A DNA stretch of 61,473 bases from Humidesulfovibrio sp. (GCF_031082295.1 NZ_JAVHLD010000016.1:1-61473); one strand, 5' to 3'; counted from the first letter of the stretch, positions 52,001-60,958 are shown. A program made the numbers and translations. The notes: generated by a model from the sequence alone, not told the origin.

Positions 52001-53122
52001 CCATCCTGCGAAGGTGGCCTCCACGGCGCCGGGAGCGAGGCCGAGCATGGCGTACCATTGGTCGCTGAAATAGGCCTGCCCGGTGGCCGGATAGAAGTCC
52101 CAGACACCTGCGTTGGTGGCCTCGGTGGCCAGGCCCAGGCGCTCGGTCTGTTCCTGCAGCTCCTGCTGGGCCTGGCGCAGGCTCTCCATCTTTTCGCTCA
52201 GCCTGCGCTTGAGGTAATAGCTGATCGCCCCCAGCCCAAGCAGCAGCAGGACGGTGAACACGCCGACGAGCTTGATGAAGCGCAAGGCCTCCGGGCTCAG
52301 CATGCCCTCGCTGGAGAGGGATATCCAGCGCTTGCGCGAGACCTCGATGTCCTCGTCCGAAATCTCGGCCAGGGCCTTCTGCACGGCGCTGTAGAGCAGG
52401 GGGTACTTTCGGCTTATGCCGATGCTGGAGTGGGAGGTTATGCCCGTGAGGCCGGCCACGCGAAGGTTGGTCAGGCCGTCTTGCTCAATGTAGTAGGAGG
52501 CGCTGGCCAGGTTGTCCACAAAGACATCCACCACGCCGAAGGACACGTCGCGCAGGCCTGCGCGCACGTCGAGCACGGGTACCACTTCGAAATGGTCTTT
52601 GCCGCGATCGGCCACCTGCTTTTCAAAGGAAAAACCGGCTCCCACGGCCACGCGCCGCCCGGCCAGATCACTCCATGTGACGGTGCCGGGAAAGGCCCGG
52701 GTGGTGGTGATGAAGACAAGGGGGACGGAGATATAGGGGGCTGTGAAGTAGGCGAAGCTCTCGCGTTCCGGCGTGCGCTCGATGACGGCGCAAAGGTGGG
52801 TGCTCCCCTCCTCCAGGCTGGCAAGCTGCTCGACCCAGTTGAAGCTCGGCACCTTTTGGAAGGTGATGCCGAGCAGCTTTTCGATCCTGGCGATGATGTC
52901 CGCGGACAGGCCCGTGTATTTTCCTTCCTTGTCGCGGAACTCCAGGGGGGGGAAGTCGGCCTCGTAGGTCAGTACGATGGCGCCCCGGTTGTCATCCAGC
53001 CATTTCTGTTCTTGGGCGGTCAGCCCAGCGAAGGGACGCTCCTTGGAATATGCCGACAGCGCGCAGAGCAAGATGCCAAGCAAGAGCACGACAATTGCGG
53101 GCAAGAGAACCGTTTTGCGCAA
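49052..53122 (-). CDS. Sensor histidine kinase with SBP domain and six PAS domains
   Basis: A 1356-residue kinase. A signal-like membrane segment (1-25) is followed by a periplasmic family-3 solute-binding domain (about 45-280; VLTYEADFPPLEFRDKEGKY), a membrane helix (about 290-308), six PAS/PAC units ending in DIT-type motifs (about 325-1090), then HisKA with AAGIAHEINNPLG (His near 1107) and HATPase (NLLRNAAQAM, DNGPGIDPD, GVGTGLGLS). I chose TTG 53122 because GGAGGAG lies directly upstream; a TTG at 53158 has no better site. It heads an operon with the two response regulators. Confidence 0.9.
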   Translation of the reverse strand: MRKTVLLPAIVVLLLGILLCALSAYSKERPFAGLTAQEQKWLDDNRGAIVLTYEADFPPLEFRDKEGKYTGLSADIIARIEKLLGITFQKVPSFNWVEQLASLEEGSTHLCAVIERTPERESFAYFTAPYISVPLVFITTTRAFPGTVTWSDLAGRRVAVGAGFSFEKQVADRGKDHFEVVPVLDVRAGLRDVSFGVVDVFVDNLASASYYIEQDGLTNLRVAGLTGITSHSSIGISRKYPLLYSAVQKALAEISDEDIEVSRKRWISLSSEGMLSPEALRFIKLVGVFTVLLLLGLGAISYYLKRRLSEKMESLRQAQQELQEQTERLGLATEATNAGVWDFYPATGQAYFSDQWYAMLGLAPGAVEATFAGWFGLLHPEDRTSTDQTLRGYIDSGGLGLFEAEYRMRQTDGSYRWVLGKGRAIAWDDDGSPKRLVGLNLDIQKIKDVQEELRRSEALAKAAFDQTFQFSGLLDLDGNVLDINKSALSFIEARREDVLGRPFWDCPWWPDHKQAEASLRRDMATALNGGLVRREVVNNDAQGNPTAVDFSLSPLTGQGGQVTQFIVEGRDITESRRLENQLRENVETLEKIFNGSPDPALIIEGGRFVDCNNAAVSILGYARKEDLLNTHPGALSPELQEDGEPSMTKAERMMATAVEKGINRFEWIHKRADGSLFPVEVTLSPVHIRGKEVLYTNWRDITEQRAALQALRASEEKYRAIFTNSPMGIFRSNFHGGVLEANPALARMHGYASVQDFLAGVTDLGRQLYQQPEDRQRLLDALLATPSGARMSVDFLRLDGTVFQAIINAALHMDENGQPTFIDGTIEDITERKRAEQALRESEERYRSVIQNMQDVYFRSDAAGRLIMVSPSGLKLFGYDSVNEVLGQLTESFYMIPAERKALLAKLAAEGVIKDYELLLKRKDGTPVQAATTASFYRDAAGNVLGVEGIFRDITERKQAEERLRQSEEKFSRIFEMAPECISFVRLSDSVRIDANAAFEKTTGYPRKEAIGRDVTKLTIWDDLRERDKFIAKLLAEGHVNDFEFRLRRKDGVLRRVVSSAQLVSIAGEQCYVNIIHDITNERRMQELLIQSEKMMSVGSLAAGIAHEINNPLGIVHQAVQNLILRTSPDQKKNQEAAASLDLPMEKLQAYLKARKLDVFLEDIQSAALRASGIIRNMLNFSRRSESKRQTCDLNRIIEQSVFLASSDYDLKKSYDFKRIEISLDLAEDLPECSCTETEIEQVLLNLLRNAAQAMAMANPPTPNPRIDIRMRPGEDCVHIEVADNGPGIDPDTQRKVFEPFFTTKPPGVGTGLGLSVSYFIITKGHGGKMWMTSSPGKGTTFFIELPADSGEADHG

Positions 53123-53369
53123 GCACTCCTCCAGAAGGACCCAGGATGAAGCGGTCAAGGGCGGAAGCCTAAGTCTATGATTATCTCATGTGGATAATTT
53201 CGGCAAGGAGATATGAGAAAAGCATTGTTAGTAAATCCTGTTGTGCGTATTTCTGCGTGGCTGTGAACAGGGGCCGGAGCCGCGCCTCCTCGTGGGGTTC
53301 CCGCGCTTGTTTTCGGTCCGGCTGCGATGTAGATAATTCCGTCGGCATTCCGAAAGTGAGAGAGCGCCT

Positions 53370-54224
53370 ATGCCCCTGATGCTGCCGCCAAGACCAGCGA
53401 CCGGCGACCCGAACGTATCCAGGCCCCGCAAGCCCTGGCTGGCCGGGGTGCTGTCCTTCCTGGTGCCGGGCCTGGGCCAGGTGTATGTCGGCCGTACCCG
53501 CCGGGGGTTGGTCCTGCTTGGCGTGGGGTGCGCGTGGCAGGTCCTGGGCATCGGCGCGGCCGAGGCCTTCCGCTGGTGGCTCATGTCGCTGGCGGGATAT
53601 CTCCTGCTTTGCTGCGCCGCGGGGCTGGATGCCCTGCGCACGGCCAGGGTGTTCGGGCCTTACCATCCCGGCCCGAAGAACAGCGCCATCCTCTACACCG
53701 GCTGCGTGGTGGCCTTGGTGACCACGTCGCTCCTGGCTGGCCTGGCCGAGCGCGAGTACTACCCCGTCTACACCGTTGCGCAGACCTCCATGCGGCCCAC
53801 CCTGCGCACGGGCGACCACCTGCGCGCCCAGTCCCTTGGCCCGCGCGACATCATCCGCCGGGGCCAGTTGGTGGTCTTCGAGTACCCCTCGGAGCACTCG
53901 TTGATATTCGTCAAGCGCGTGGTGGGATTGCCGGGAGAGGTGGTGGAGGTGGAGGACGGCCTGGTCTACGTCAACGGCGATCCCATCGAGGAAGGCTACT
54001 ACGCCGTGCGCAGCAAGAACTCCAAAAGCCTGGACATGCCCGCCGCGCGGCTGGCCCCGGACGAATACTACGTGCTGGGCGACAACCGCTACGCCACCTT
54101 CGACTCGCGCAGCTACGGGCCGGTGAACCGGGCGCGCATGCTGGCCACTCCGCTGTACATCGTCTATTCCGTGGGCGACGACGGCGCGTGGCGCACCGAC
54201 CGCATCGGCCTGCCCGCCAGATAG
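53370..54224 (+). CDS. lepB: Signal peptidase I with N-terminal membrane extension
   Basis: A 284-residue leader peptidase. An N-terminal module (about 25-90; WLAGVLSFLVPGLGQVYVGR, then hydrophobic helices) precedes the catalytic domain: Ser in QTSMRPTLRTGD (near 140), Lys in FVKRVVGLPGE (near 190) and the later GDNRYATFDSRSYGPV (near 240). The first module resembles the small TM2/DUF5683-type membrane modules. Signal peptidase removes signal peptides of exported proteins. The ribosome binding site is weak. Confidence 0.92.
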   Translation: MPLMLPPRPATGDPNVSRPRKPWLAGVLSFLVPGLGQVYVGRTRRGLVLLGVGCAWQVLGIGAAEAFRWWLMSLAGYLLLCCAAGLDALRTARVFGPYHPGPKNSAILYTGCVVALVTTSLLAGLAEREYYPVYTVAQTSMRPTLRTGDHLRAQSLGPRDIIRRGQLVVFEYPSEHSLIFVKRVVGLPGEVVEVEDGLVYVNGDPIEEGYYAVRSKNSKSLDMPAARLAPDEYYVLGDNRYATFDSRSYGPVNRARMLATPLYIVYSVGDDGAWRTDRIGLPAR

Positions 54225-54261
54225 CGCTCAGTCTGTTGTTTTCGCAAACGAAAGCGCAGGG

Positions 54262-57200
54262 CTATGCGCTGCTCAGGATCTCGCGCAGCGCTTCTGACAG
54301 CGCGCTCTGGCTGTAGGGCTTGGCCAGCACACGAAGGATGTTCGGGGGCAGGTCCGGGGGCATCTCGCCCGCGTGCAGCCGCCCGGACACCATGACCACG
54401 GGCAGGCCCTGGTGCTCAACGGCCAGCCTGCGCGCGAACTCCACTCCGTTGACGCCGGGCATGTCGAAGTCCGTGAGCACAAGATCGAACGCATCCGGGT
54501 TCTCGGCCAGGGTCGCCAAAGCCAGGGTGGCCGAGGCGGAGGGCGTGACCTCGTAGCCCAGCCGCCCGAGCACGCGCGGGATGGTGGCCAATTGGTCCTG
54601 GTCGTCCTCCACGAAGAGGATGCGGCCCTGGCCCCGGCGCACCTGCTCGCCCTGGCTCTGGTCGGCCTCGCCCTCTCGCTCCAGCAGCGGCAGGTAGATG
54701 TCGAAGCTGGTGCGCTCCCAGGGGATGCTCGACACGGCCACAGCGCCCTTGTGCGCCGTGATGATGCCGTGGACCACGGCAAGGCCCAGGCCGGTGCCCT
54801 CGGCTTTGCCCTTGGTGGTGAAGAAGGGGTCGAAGATCTTGCTCAGGATGTTCTGGGGGATGCCCGGCCCGGTGTCGCTGATGCACAGGCGCAGGTAGTG
54901 GCCCGGCGGCAGGGACAGGGTCTCGGCGGAGGCGGTGTCGAGCACCTCGTCGTTCAGCGTCAGGAGCAGGTCGCCTCCCGTCTCGCGCATGGCCTGGAAG
55001 GCGTTGGTGCACAGGTTCAGGAACACCTGGTGCAGCTGGATGGGGTCGGCCAGGGCCAGGGCCGGGTCGCGGCGGATGTCTTCGCGCACGGTGATGTTGC
55101 GCGGCAGGGAGGCGGAGAGCAGCGACAGCGTCTCGCGCACCACCTCGGCCACGTTCACGGCCTCGAATCCGGCCTGGGACGGGCGGCTGAAGGCCAATAT
55201 CTGGCGCACAAGCTGGCTGCCGCGCTGGCTGGCCTTGAGCACGCGCAGGATGTCGCCGGTCATCTCCGAGCCCTCTTCCAGGTCGAGCAGGGCCAGTTCG
55301 GCCGAGTTCAGGATGGTGGTGAGGATGTTGTTGAAGTCGTGCGCGATGCCGCCCGCTAACGTGCCGATGGCTTCCATCTTCTGGGACTGGAGCAGCATGC
55401 GCTGGGACTCGTGCAGGGCGCGCTCCGCTTCCTCGCGCTTGGTTATGTCCTCCACGATGCCCTCGAACGCCAGCAGGTTGCCGGAGGAATCCGCGACGCC
55501 GCGGATGTGCAGGAACACGGCCATGCGCTGGCCGTCCGGGCGCTTGATCTCGCGCCGGTAGCCCGCTGCCCCGCCCGGTCCGGGCGCCGCGGTGAGCCAG
55601 GCCTCGGCGGCGTCTCCGGCCAGGAAGCCCGCGCCCATCTCGCGCAGGGCCGCGAGGTCGGTCTGGCCGAGCATGTCGAGCAGCGCGCGGTTGGCGTCGA
55701 GCAGGGTGCCGTCGGGCGCGGCGCGGAAGATGCCCAGCACCGAGTTCTCGAAGATGCCGCGGTACTTTTCCTCGGCCTGCCGCAGTTCCTCCTCGGCGCG
55801 CTTGAGCCCGGTGACATCGCTCAACACGCCCACCAGGCCCATGGTCTCGCCCTTGGCGTTCAGGTAGGTGGCCTTGCTCACGATCATGGAGCGCTCCCCG
55901 CCGTGGGCCGCATCAAGCGAGCATTCGTAGATGCGCGAGCCGGGAGCCGCCAGCAGTTGGCGGTCAACCTCGTCGCGCAGGCAGTCCGCTTCGGCCAGCG
56001 CCGGGTCGCCGATGTCTTGCGGGAGCTTCCCCGCGATGCCCTCGCGGGTGGTGCCGAAGAAGCGCTCGAAGGCCAGGTTGCAGTCCTGGAAGGCGCTGTT
56101 GCGGTCAAGCGAGTAGATGGGCAGCGGGATGGCGTCCATGAGGATTTTGAGGAACGAGAGCTGGTCGTTGACGCGTTCCTGGATGCGGCGGCGCTGGCTG
56201 ATGCTGGCCACCAGGAGCACCAGGATGAAGATCAGGGCCATGAGGCTGACGATGATGGTCCAGAACAGGCCCTTGTTGATGGTGTAAAAGGCGTAGGGCT
56301 CGTTGATGATGTCGCTGCCGGAGGGCAACTCGTTCGTGGGGATGTCGAGCTTGCGCAGCACGACGTAGTCAAAGGCGTAGGGGTCGTCGAAGCGGTCCAC
56401 CACGGGCACGTTGGCGGGCTTTTCCCCGGTCATGATGCGGAAGGCCTGGCGCGCGGCCATGCGGCCGTGGTCCACGCCGCTGTGCAGGCGCCCGCCCACA
56501 AGCCCGTGGCCAAGCAGAAAGCGCCAGCAGCTGTAGACCGGCATGTTCACGTTGGCCGAGATGAGCTCCACGACCTCGTCGGCGGAGTAGAGCTTGCCGT
56601 CGCGCTCCAGGTACACGGGGATGACGAAGAGCATGGCGTCCTTGGGCATGGTGCCCAGGCGCTCCATGATCTCGCCCAGAGGCAGGTCATCCCAGAATTC
56701 CATGTCCAGGATGCCTTGGAGCCTCGGCACCACCTCGCGGATCTGGCGCTGGATGGCCGCGCCGGTGACCGAGCGGTCGCCTATGACGATCATGCGGTGA
56801 AGGTTTGGATGCAGGCGCGCGGCCAGCCGCAGGGTGGACTCGAAATCCACGTTTTCCACCACGCCGGTGATGTTGGAATGCCCGGCGAGGCGTTCGCGCC
56901 GGAAGTCGTTGACCCCGCAGAAGACCACGGGCACCCCGGGCAGCATCTTGTCCTGGTAGTCCAGGATGAAGTTGTAGGCGAAATCGTCGGAGGCGATGAT
57001 GATGTCGAAGTGGGCGCCCTTGAATTTCTCGCGGTAGAATTCATAGAGCGACTTCTCGCGCTCCGGCGTGGCGAAGCGCTTGGTGTCCATGTACTCGATC
57101 TGCAGGTCGACGGCGTAGCCGGACTCGGCGAAAAACGAGCGAAGCCCGGTCAGGATGTCGTCGGACCAGGCGTAGCCATTGTGGTAGGAGTTGAGAAACA

Positions 57201-57321
57201 GGACGCTTTTGCGGACGGGCTCGGCCTTTGCGTCCGGCGGCGGGAAAAGGCCGGCTGCGGCGAGCAGCAGCAGGCAGAGGCAGGCTCGCGCAAAAGCCCT
57301 CATGGCGCGGACCGCGAGCAT
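54262..57321 (-). CDS. Hybrid histidine kinase with ABC-substrate-binding sensor
   Basis: A 1019-residue protein. After a signal peptide, a periplasmic ABC_sub_bind (PF04392-like) sensor covers about 38-330 (SVLFLNSYHNGYAWSDDI; IIASDDFAYNFILDYQ), then a membrane helix (about 350-372), two PAS domains, HisKA (GTLAGGIAHDFNNILTT, His near 660), HATPase (DTGPGIPQNIL, GTGLGLAVV) and a C-terminal receiver (TDFDMPGVNG, Asp near 950). The start may be 57321 or 57303; neither has a strong site. Ligand unknown. Confidence 0.92.
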   Translation of the reverse strand: MLAVRAMRAFARACLCLLLLAAAGLFPPPDAKAEPVRKSVLFLNSYHNGYAWSDDILTGLRSFFAESGYAVDLQIEYMDTKRFATPEREKSLYEFYREKFKGAHFDIIIASDDFAYNFILDYQDKMLPGVPVVFCGVNDFRRERLAGHSNITGVVENVDFESTLRLAARLHPNLHRMIVIGDRSVTGAAIQRQIREVVPRLQGILDMEFWDDLPLGEIMERLGTMPKDAMLFVIPVYLERDGKLYSADEVVELISANVNMPVYSCWRFLLGHGLVGGRLHSGVDHGRMAARQAFRIMTGEKPANVPVVDRFDDPYAFDYVVLRKLDIPTNELPSGSDIINEPYAFYTINKGLFWTIIVSLMALIFILVLLVASISQRRRIQERVNDQLSFLKILMDAIPLPIYSLDRNSAFQDCNLAFERFFGTTREGIAGKLPQDIGDPALAEADCLRDEVDRQLLAAPGSRIYECSLDAAHGGERSMIVSKATYLNAKGETMGLVGVLSDVTGLKRAEEELRQAEEKYRGIFENSVLGIFRAAPDGTLLDANRALLDMLGQTDLAALREMGAGFLAGDAAEAWLTAAPGPGGAAGYRREIKRPDGQRMAVFLHIRGVADSSGNLLAFEGIVEDITKREEAERALHESQRMLLQSQKMEAIGTLAGGIAHDFNNILTTILNSAELALLDLEEGSEMTGDILRVLKASQRGSQLVRQILAFSRPSQAGFEAVNVAEVVRETLSLLSASLPRNITVREDIRRDPALALADPIQLHQVFLNLCTNAFQAMRETGGDLLLTLNDEVLDTASAETLSLPPGHYLRLCISDTGPGIPQNILSKIFDPFFTTKGKAEGTGLGLAVVHGIITAHKGAVAVSSIPWERTSFDIYLPLLEREGEADQSQGEQVRRGQGRILFVEDDQDQLATIPRVLGRLGYEVTPSASATLALATLAENPDAFDLVLTDFDMPGVNGVEFARRLAVEHQGLPVVMVSGRLHAGEMPPDLPPNILRVLAKPYSQSALSEALREILSSA

Positions 57322-57477
57322 CCCAGGCTGGGGAGCGCGACCCTCCTGGCCAGGAGCAGGCGGGCGGCTTCCGCCAGGGCCGTGCCGATGGCGGGGCTCT
57401 TCCTTCTGTTGAACGGCATGCGCACCTCCATTGAAGGAAGCATTGTTGTCCGCTTTCCGTCCTGCGTCAAGAATGCC

Positions 57478-57506
57478 TTGACGGGCTGTGGCGTACTATG
57501 TATTAT
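57478..57506 (+). promoter_or_regulatory. Strong sigma-70-type promoter of the poly-glycine gene
   Basis: TTGACG (57478-57483) and TATTAT (57501-57506) are 17 bases apart, and the sequence then continues ATTTTC. This is one of the best -10/-35 matches in the window. The leader to ATG 57538 is about 25 bases. Confidence 0.75.
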
Positions 57507-57537
57507 ATTTTCATACTTTCACAAATAGGGGGCATTT

Positions 57538-58707
57538 ATGGCAAAAGTAAAGATTATCATTGCTTCCGCGCTGATGGCGGCCACCCTGGGTTGGACCGGC
57601 GTCTCCATGGCCCAGGACCAGACACAGACGCAAGACCAGACGCGCACGCAGGATCGCCTCCGCGAGCGCACCGAAACCACTGAGCAGACTCGTGAGCAGG
57701 TGCAGGCCCGCACCCAGGAGCGCACCCGCAGCAACCTCGGCATGGGCTCCGGCTATGGCGGCTCCGGTGGCGGCTCCGGCTCCGGTGGCGGTGGCGGCGG
57801 CGGTGGCGGTGGCGGCGGTGGCGGCGGCGGTGGTGGCGGTGGCGGTGGCGGCGGCGGTGGCGTTTCGGCCAGCACCGTGAGCGCGGCGCCCGCCTCCTCG
57901 AGCAACCCCGGCGCCGGACCCACCCAGGGCGCGGGCATGATCACCATGGCTTACGCCGGTGCGGGCTTCCCGCCCATGGAGCTGCGCGTGGGGCAGGCCA
58001 TGAGTCTGGCCACGGCGGGCATGCCGCCCACCCCAGGCACCACGGCTTTCGTCTCCGAGCCCACCGCCGGACACGTGGTTCCCTCGCCCGTGGGCTATGT
58101 GCAGCCGCCCCCGGCCTCGCAGTTCCACGGCCCGCGCAACAGCCACGTGGCGCACCACCCCCAGGTGGTGAAGTCCCACGTCATCAACGAAAACACCTAC
58201 GAGCCCTACAAGGCTTCCTACGTCTGGGAACCGCGCCAGCCGGCGGCCTCACTGCCCTTCCTGGCCTCGGACTACGTGAAGCCCTCGGCCTACGAGGTCC
58301 CCCACGTGATCTTCCCCGACGAGCGGCCCGTGGGCATCGCCCTGGTGGAGGGCAGCGCGCGCCCGAACACCACCTTCACCGAGGTCGTCAACCAGAGCCT
58401 GAACCTCGACCTGTCCGAGCCGCGCACCATGACCGTGCAGAACTCCTTCTCCGAGGAACGCAACCTGGTGCTGGACAACTCCATCAACCGCAGCCTCTCC
58501 TACAGCTTCCCCGAAAACCGCGAGAGCACGGTGAACATGAACCTCTCCCAGACGGTCAACGCCGACAACTCAGTGACCAACGAGCGCACAGTGCAGAACG
58601 TCACCGAGGCCCCGGCGCGCGTGCTGAACATGGTCTTCACCGACGCCCCCGCCGCCGCGCCCTCGGCCGTGGTCATGGGCGGGCCGATCATGGCGCGCGT
58701 GGCCTAG
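57538..58707 (+). CDS. Secreted protein with a 26-glycine tract
   Basis: A 389-residue protein, not recognised. It has a signal peptide (1-25, GVSMAQ), a Gln/Thr/Arg-rich charged segment (26-66), a Gly/Ser linker with 26 consecutive Gly (57784-57861), an Ala/Pro part, and a C-terminal half (about 260-375) with degenerate repeats of Asn/Ser/Leu-alternating strands (NQSLNLDLSE; NSINRSLSYSF; NMNLSQTVN). The pattern suggests a surface or extracellular-matrix protein. The ATG has GGGGG six bases upstream and a strong promoter. GC use is like its neighbours. Confidence 0.8.
   Translation: MAKVKIIIASALMAATLGWTGVSMAQDQTQTQDQTRTQDRLRERTETTEQTREQVQARTQERTRSNLGMGSGYGGSGGGSGSGGGGGGGGGGGGGGGGGGGGGGGGGGVSASTVSAAPASSSNPGAGPTQGAGMITMAYAGAGFPPMELRVGQAMSLATAGMPPTPGTTAFVSEPTAGHVVPSPVGYVQPPPASQFHGPRNSHVAHHPQVVKSHVINENTYEPYKASYVWEPRQPAASLPFLASDYVKPSAYEVPHVIFPDERPVGIALVEGSARPNTTFTEVVNQSLNLDLSEPRTMTVQNSFSEERNLVLDNSINRSLSYSFPENRESTVNMNLSQTVNADNSVTNERTVQNVTEAPARVLNMVFTDAPAAAPSAVVMGGPIMARVA
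57784..57861 (+). repeat. Simple GGY repeat encoding 26 glycines
   Basis: Twenty-six GGC/GGT codons in a row form a low-complexity tract. Slippage here would change the glycine number by in-frame units of three bases or shift the frame. Confidence 0.9.
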
Positions 58708-58783
58708 GTCCGCCGCCCCCCCTCGACACCCTCTCCGGCTTCTGGCATATTGCGGACCTGATATCATTCTTCAGGAGAACCGC

Positions 58784-59968
58784 ATGCACACCCCCTTTGC
58801 CCGCACCCGTAGCTGTAGACCGGCCAACCGCCTCGCCTTGCTCCTGGCAATGGCCCTCATCCTCTCGTTTTTCGCGCCGCTCCCGGCCCAGGCCCAGCTC
58901 AAGTGGGGGGTCAAGCCCGTGCAGAAGCAGGCCGCCGCCGCAGACAACGCCCCGGAGAAGGTCGCGCAGGACCGCGCCAGCGCCGAGGCAGGCAAGGCCG
59001 AAGGCCAGTACGCCCTGGGCGGCCGCTACCTGGAAGGCAGGGGCGTGGCGCGGGACTACGCCCAGGCCAGGACATGGCTCCTCCTCGCCGTGGGCCAGGG
59101 CCACGCCGGGGCGCAGCACTGGCTGGGCGTCATGGAGCGCAAGGGCCTGGGCGGGCCGGTGAACATGGCCGAGGCGACGCGCCTGCTGGCGCTCTCGGCC
59201 AACCAGGGCAACCCGCTGGCCCAGTTCGAGCTGGCGGAGATCTGGGACAAGGGCCTGGCCGGCGCCACGGACAAGGAGGAAGCCCTGCGCTGGTACCGCG
59301 CCAGCGGAACCCAGGGCAACGCCGAGGCCCTGTACCGCGCGGGCATGATGCTCCTGACCGAGCCCGCCGTGCGCAAAAGCGACGCCGAGGCCTACGACCT
59401 GCTGCTCATTTCGGCCCGGCGCGGCCACGCCAAGGCCATGTACAACCTGTCCACGCTGCTGGCCCAGGGCCGGGGCGTGAAGCGCGACCCGGTGGCCGCC
59501 GCCAAGCAGTGCCGCCTCGCGGCCGGGCTCGGCGTGGTGGAGGCCCAGTACACCATGGGCCTGCTGCTCATGCGCGGGGAGGGAGTTCTGCAGGACCGCA
59601 CCGAAGGGCTGCGCTGGCTGCGCACGGCCAGCACCGCGGGCCACGCCCAGGCCAAGGTCCAGCTGGCCGTGGCCGAGGCCGAGATCCGCGGCGACAAGAA
59701 CCTGGACGAGACCACCCGCCAGCTCAAGCAGGCGGCCATGGCGGGCGACGCCAAGGCCCGGCTGCACCTGGGCACGCTGTATGTCTCCGGCGCGGGCGGC
59801 CTGCCCAAGGACCGGGTGCAGGCCTACGTCTGGCTGGAGCTGGCCGCCCAGGGCGGCGAGGCCATGGCCGCCATCCACCGCGACGCGCTGGCGAAGACCA
59901 TGTCCAAGGCCGAGCGGACCCGCGCCACGGAACAGGTGCGCGCCCTGACGCCGCAACCCGTGATCTAG
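58784..59968 (+). CDS. Sel1-repeat secreted protein
   Basis: A 394-residue protein with a signal peptide (1-36, APLPAQAQ) and about nine Sel1-like helical repeats from residue 70 onward (for example AEGQYALGGRYLEGRGVARDY, AKAMYNLSTLLAQGRGVKRD, ARLHLGTLYVSGAGGLPKD). Sel1 proteins are periplasmic scaffolds for signalling or wall assembly. AGGAG precedes the ATG. It is 14 bases upstream of the methyltransferase. Confidence 0.92.
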   Translation: MHTPFARTRSCRPANRLALLLAMALILSFFAPLPAQAQLKWGVKPVQKQAAAADNAPEKVAQDRASAEAGKAEGQYALGGRYLEGRGVARDYAQARTWLLLAVGQGHAGAQHWLGVMERKGLGGPVNMAEATRLLALSANQGNPLAQFELAEIWDKGLAGATDKEEALRWYRASGTQGNAEALYRAGMMLLTEPAVRKSDAEAYDLLLISARRGHAKAMYNLSTLLAQGRGVKRDPVAAAKQCRLAAGLGVVEAQYTMGLLLMRGEGVLQDRTEGLRWLRTASTAGHAQAKVQLAVAEAEIRGDKNLDETTRQLKQAAMAGDAKARLHLGTLYVSGAGGLPKDRVQAYVWLELAAQGGEAMAAIHRDALAKTMSKAERTRATEQVRALTPQPVI

Positions 59969-59981
59969 CCGCGGGAAGCCC

Positions 59982-60839
59982 ATGCCCAGGCCGCCGTCCT
60001 CCGACCATTGCGCCGCCCCAGCCGGGGACCGGCAACAACCGGCGGCCCCCGCCCCGGAGGTCCTGGCCCGGCGCGAGCGATTCCCGCGAGGACTCGTTCA
60101 GCCCGAGGGCGGCTTTCGCTTCGGCGCCGACACGCTCCTGCTCGCGTCCTTCGCCGCCAGCGCCATCCCCGGGGCCGCAGAGCGCGGGGCCAAGCCCCTT
60201 TCCGGGCTGGACCTCGGCACGGGCTGCGGCGCGGCGTCCATCGCCCTGCTGCTGCTGCGCCCGGACCTGGAGCTCCGCCTCACCGGCATCGACATCGGCC
60301 CGGAGATGGTCGCCGCCGCCAGCGCCAACGCCCACGACCTGGGCCTGGCCGAACGCTTCCAGGCAGAGCTGGCCGACGTGCGGGAATACCCGCGCCCCGG
60401 CCTGGCCGCCACCTTTGAGCTGGCCCTGGCCAATCCGCCCTTCCGCAAGCCCGGCACCGGCCGGGCCTGCCCCGACGAGGCCCGCAACCGGGCGCGGTTC
60501 GAGGGGCCGGGCGGGCTCGCCGCCTTCGCCGCCTGCGCCTCAAAGGCCTTGCGCCCGCGCGGCAGGCTGTTTGTGGTGCACCTGGCGGAGCGCCTGCCGG
60601 AGCTGTTGCGGACCTTTGCCGACGCGGGCCTGGCGCCGCGCCGGGCGCTGCCGGTGCAGGGGCGCCCCGGCCAGGCGCCACGGCTGGTGCTGCTGGAATT
60701 TCTGCGCGGCGGCAAAAGCCCGGGCGGCTTCGCGCTGCTGCCGCCGCTGACCTTGTACACCCAGGCCGGGAGCCTGAGCCCCGAGGCGGCGGAATTCTGC
60801 CCCGCCCTGGCGACAAATCCGCTCCGGGCCGGGGTTTAG
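59982..60839 (+). CDS. tRNA1(Val) adenine-N6 methyltransferase TrmN6-like
   Basis: A 285-residue methyltransferase. SAM motif LDLGTGCGAASIALLLL is near residue 78, and the N6-adenine motif NPPF (ALANPPFRKPGTGR) near 150. The start RFPRGLVQPEGGFRFGADTLLLASF (about 30-54) is typical of TrmN6. In E. coli it modifies A37 of tRNA-Val. The first 30 residues are an Ala/Pro extension. The ribosome binding site is weak. Confidence 0.88.
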   Translation: MPRPPSSDHCAAPAGDRQQPAAPAPEVLARRERFPRGLVQPEGGFRFGADTLLLASFAASAIPGAAERGAKPLSGLDLGTGCGAASIALLLLRPDLELRLTGIDIGPEMVAAASANAHDLGLAERFQAELADVREYPRPGLAATFELALANPPFRKPGTGRACPDEARNRARFEGPGGLAAFAACASKALRPRGRLFVVHLAERLPELLRTFADAGLAPRRALPVQGRPGQAPRLVLLEFLRGGKSPGGFALLPPLTLYTQAGSLSPEAAEFCPALATNPLRAGV

Positions 60840-60958
60840 GACGGGCTCACCACTTGCAAACGCAGGCAATGCGGAGTAATGATCTACCCCTGCCCGTCCC
60901 TGGCGGCATGCAAGAGGGGCGTGAGGCACAAGACGACAAACATAATGAGGATTCCACG

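Noticed and set aside
53180-53206. Promoter-like GATAAT and TTGCCG before the large kinase
   Set aside because: Spacing is 15 bases with a weak -35, so I did not list it.
57753-57947. Proline-rich 64-residue frame opposite the glycine tract
   Set aside because: It is only the complement of the GGY repeat and lacks a ribosome binding site.
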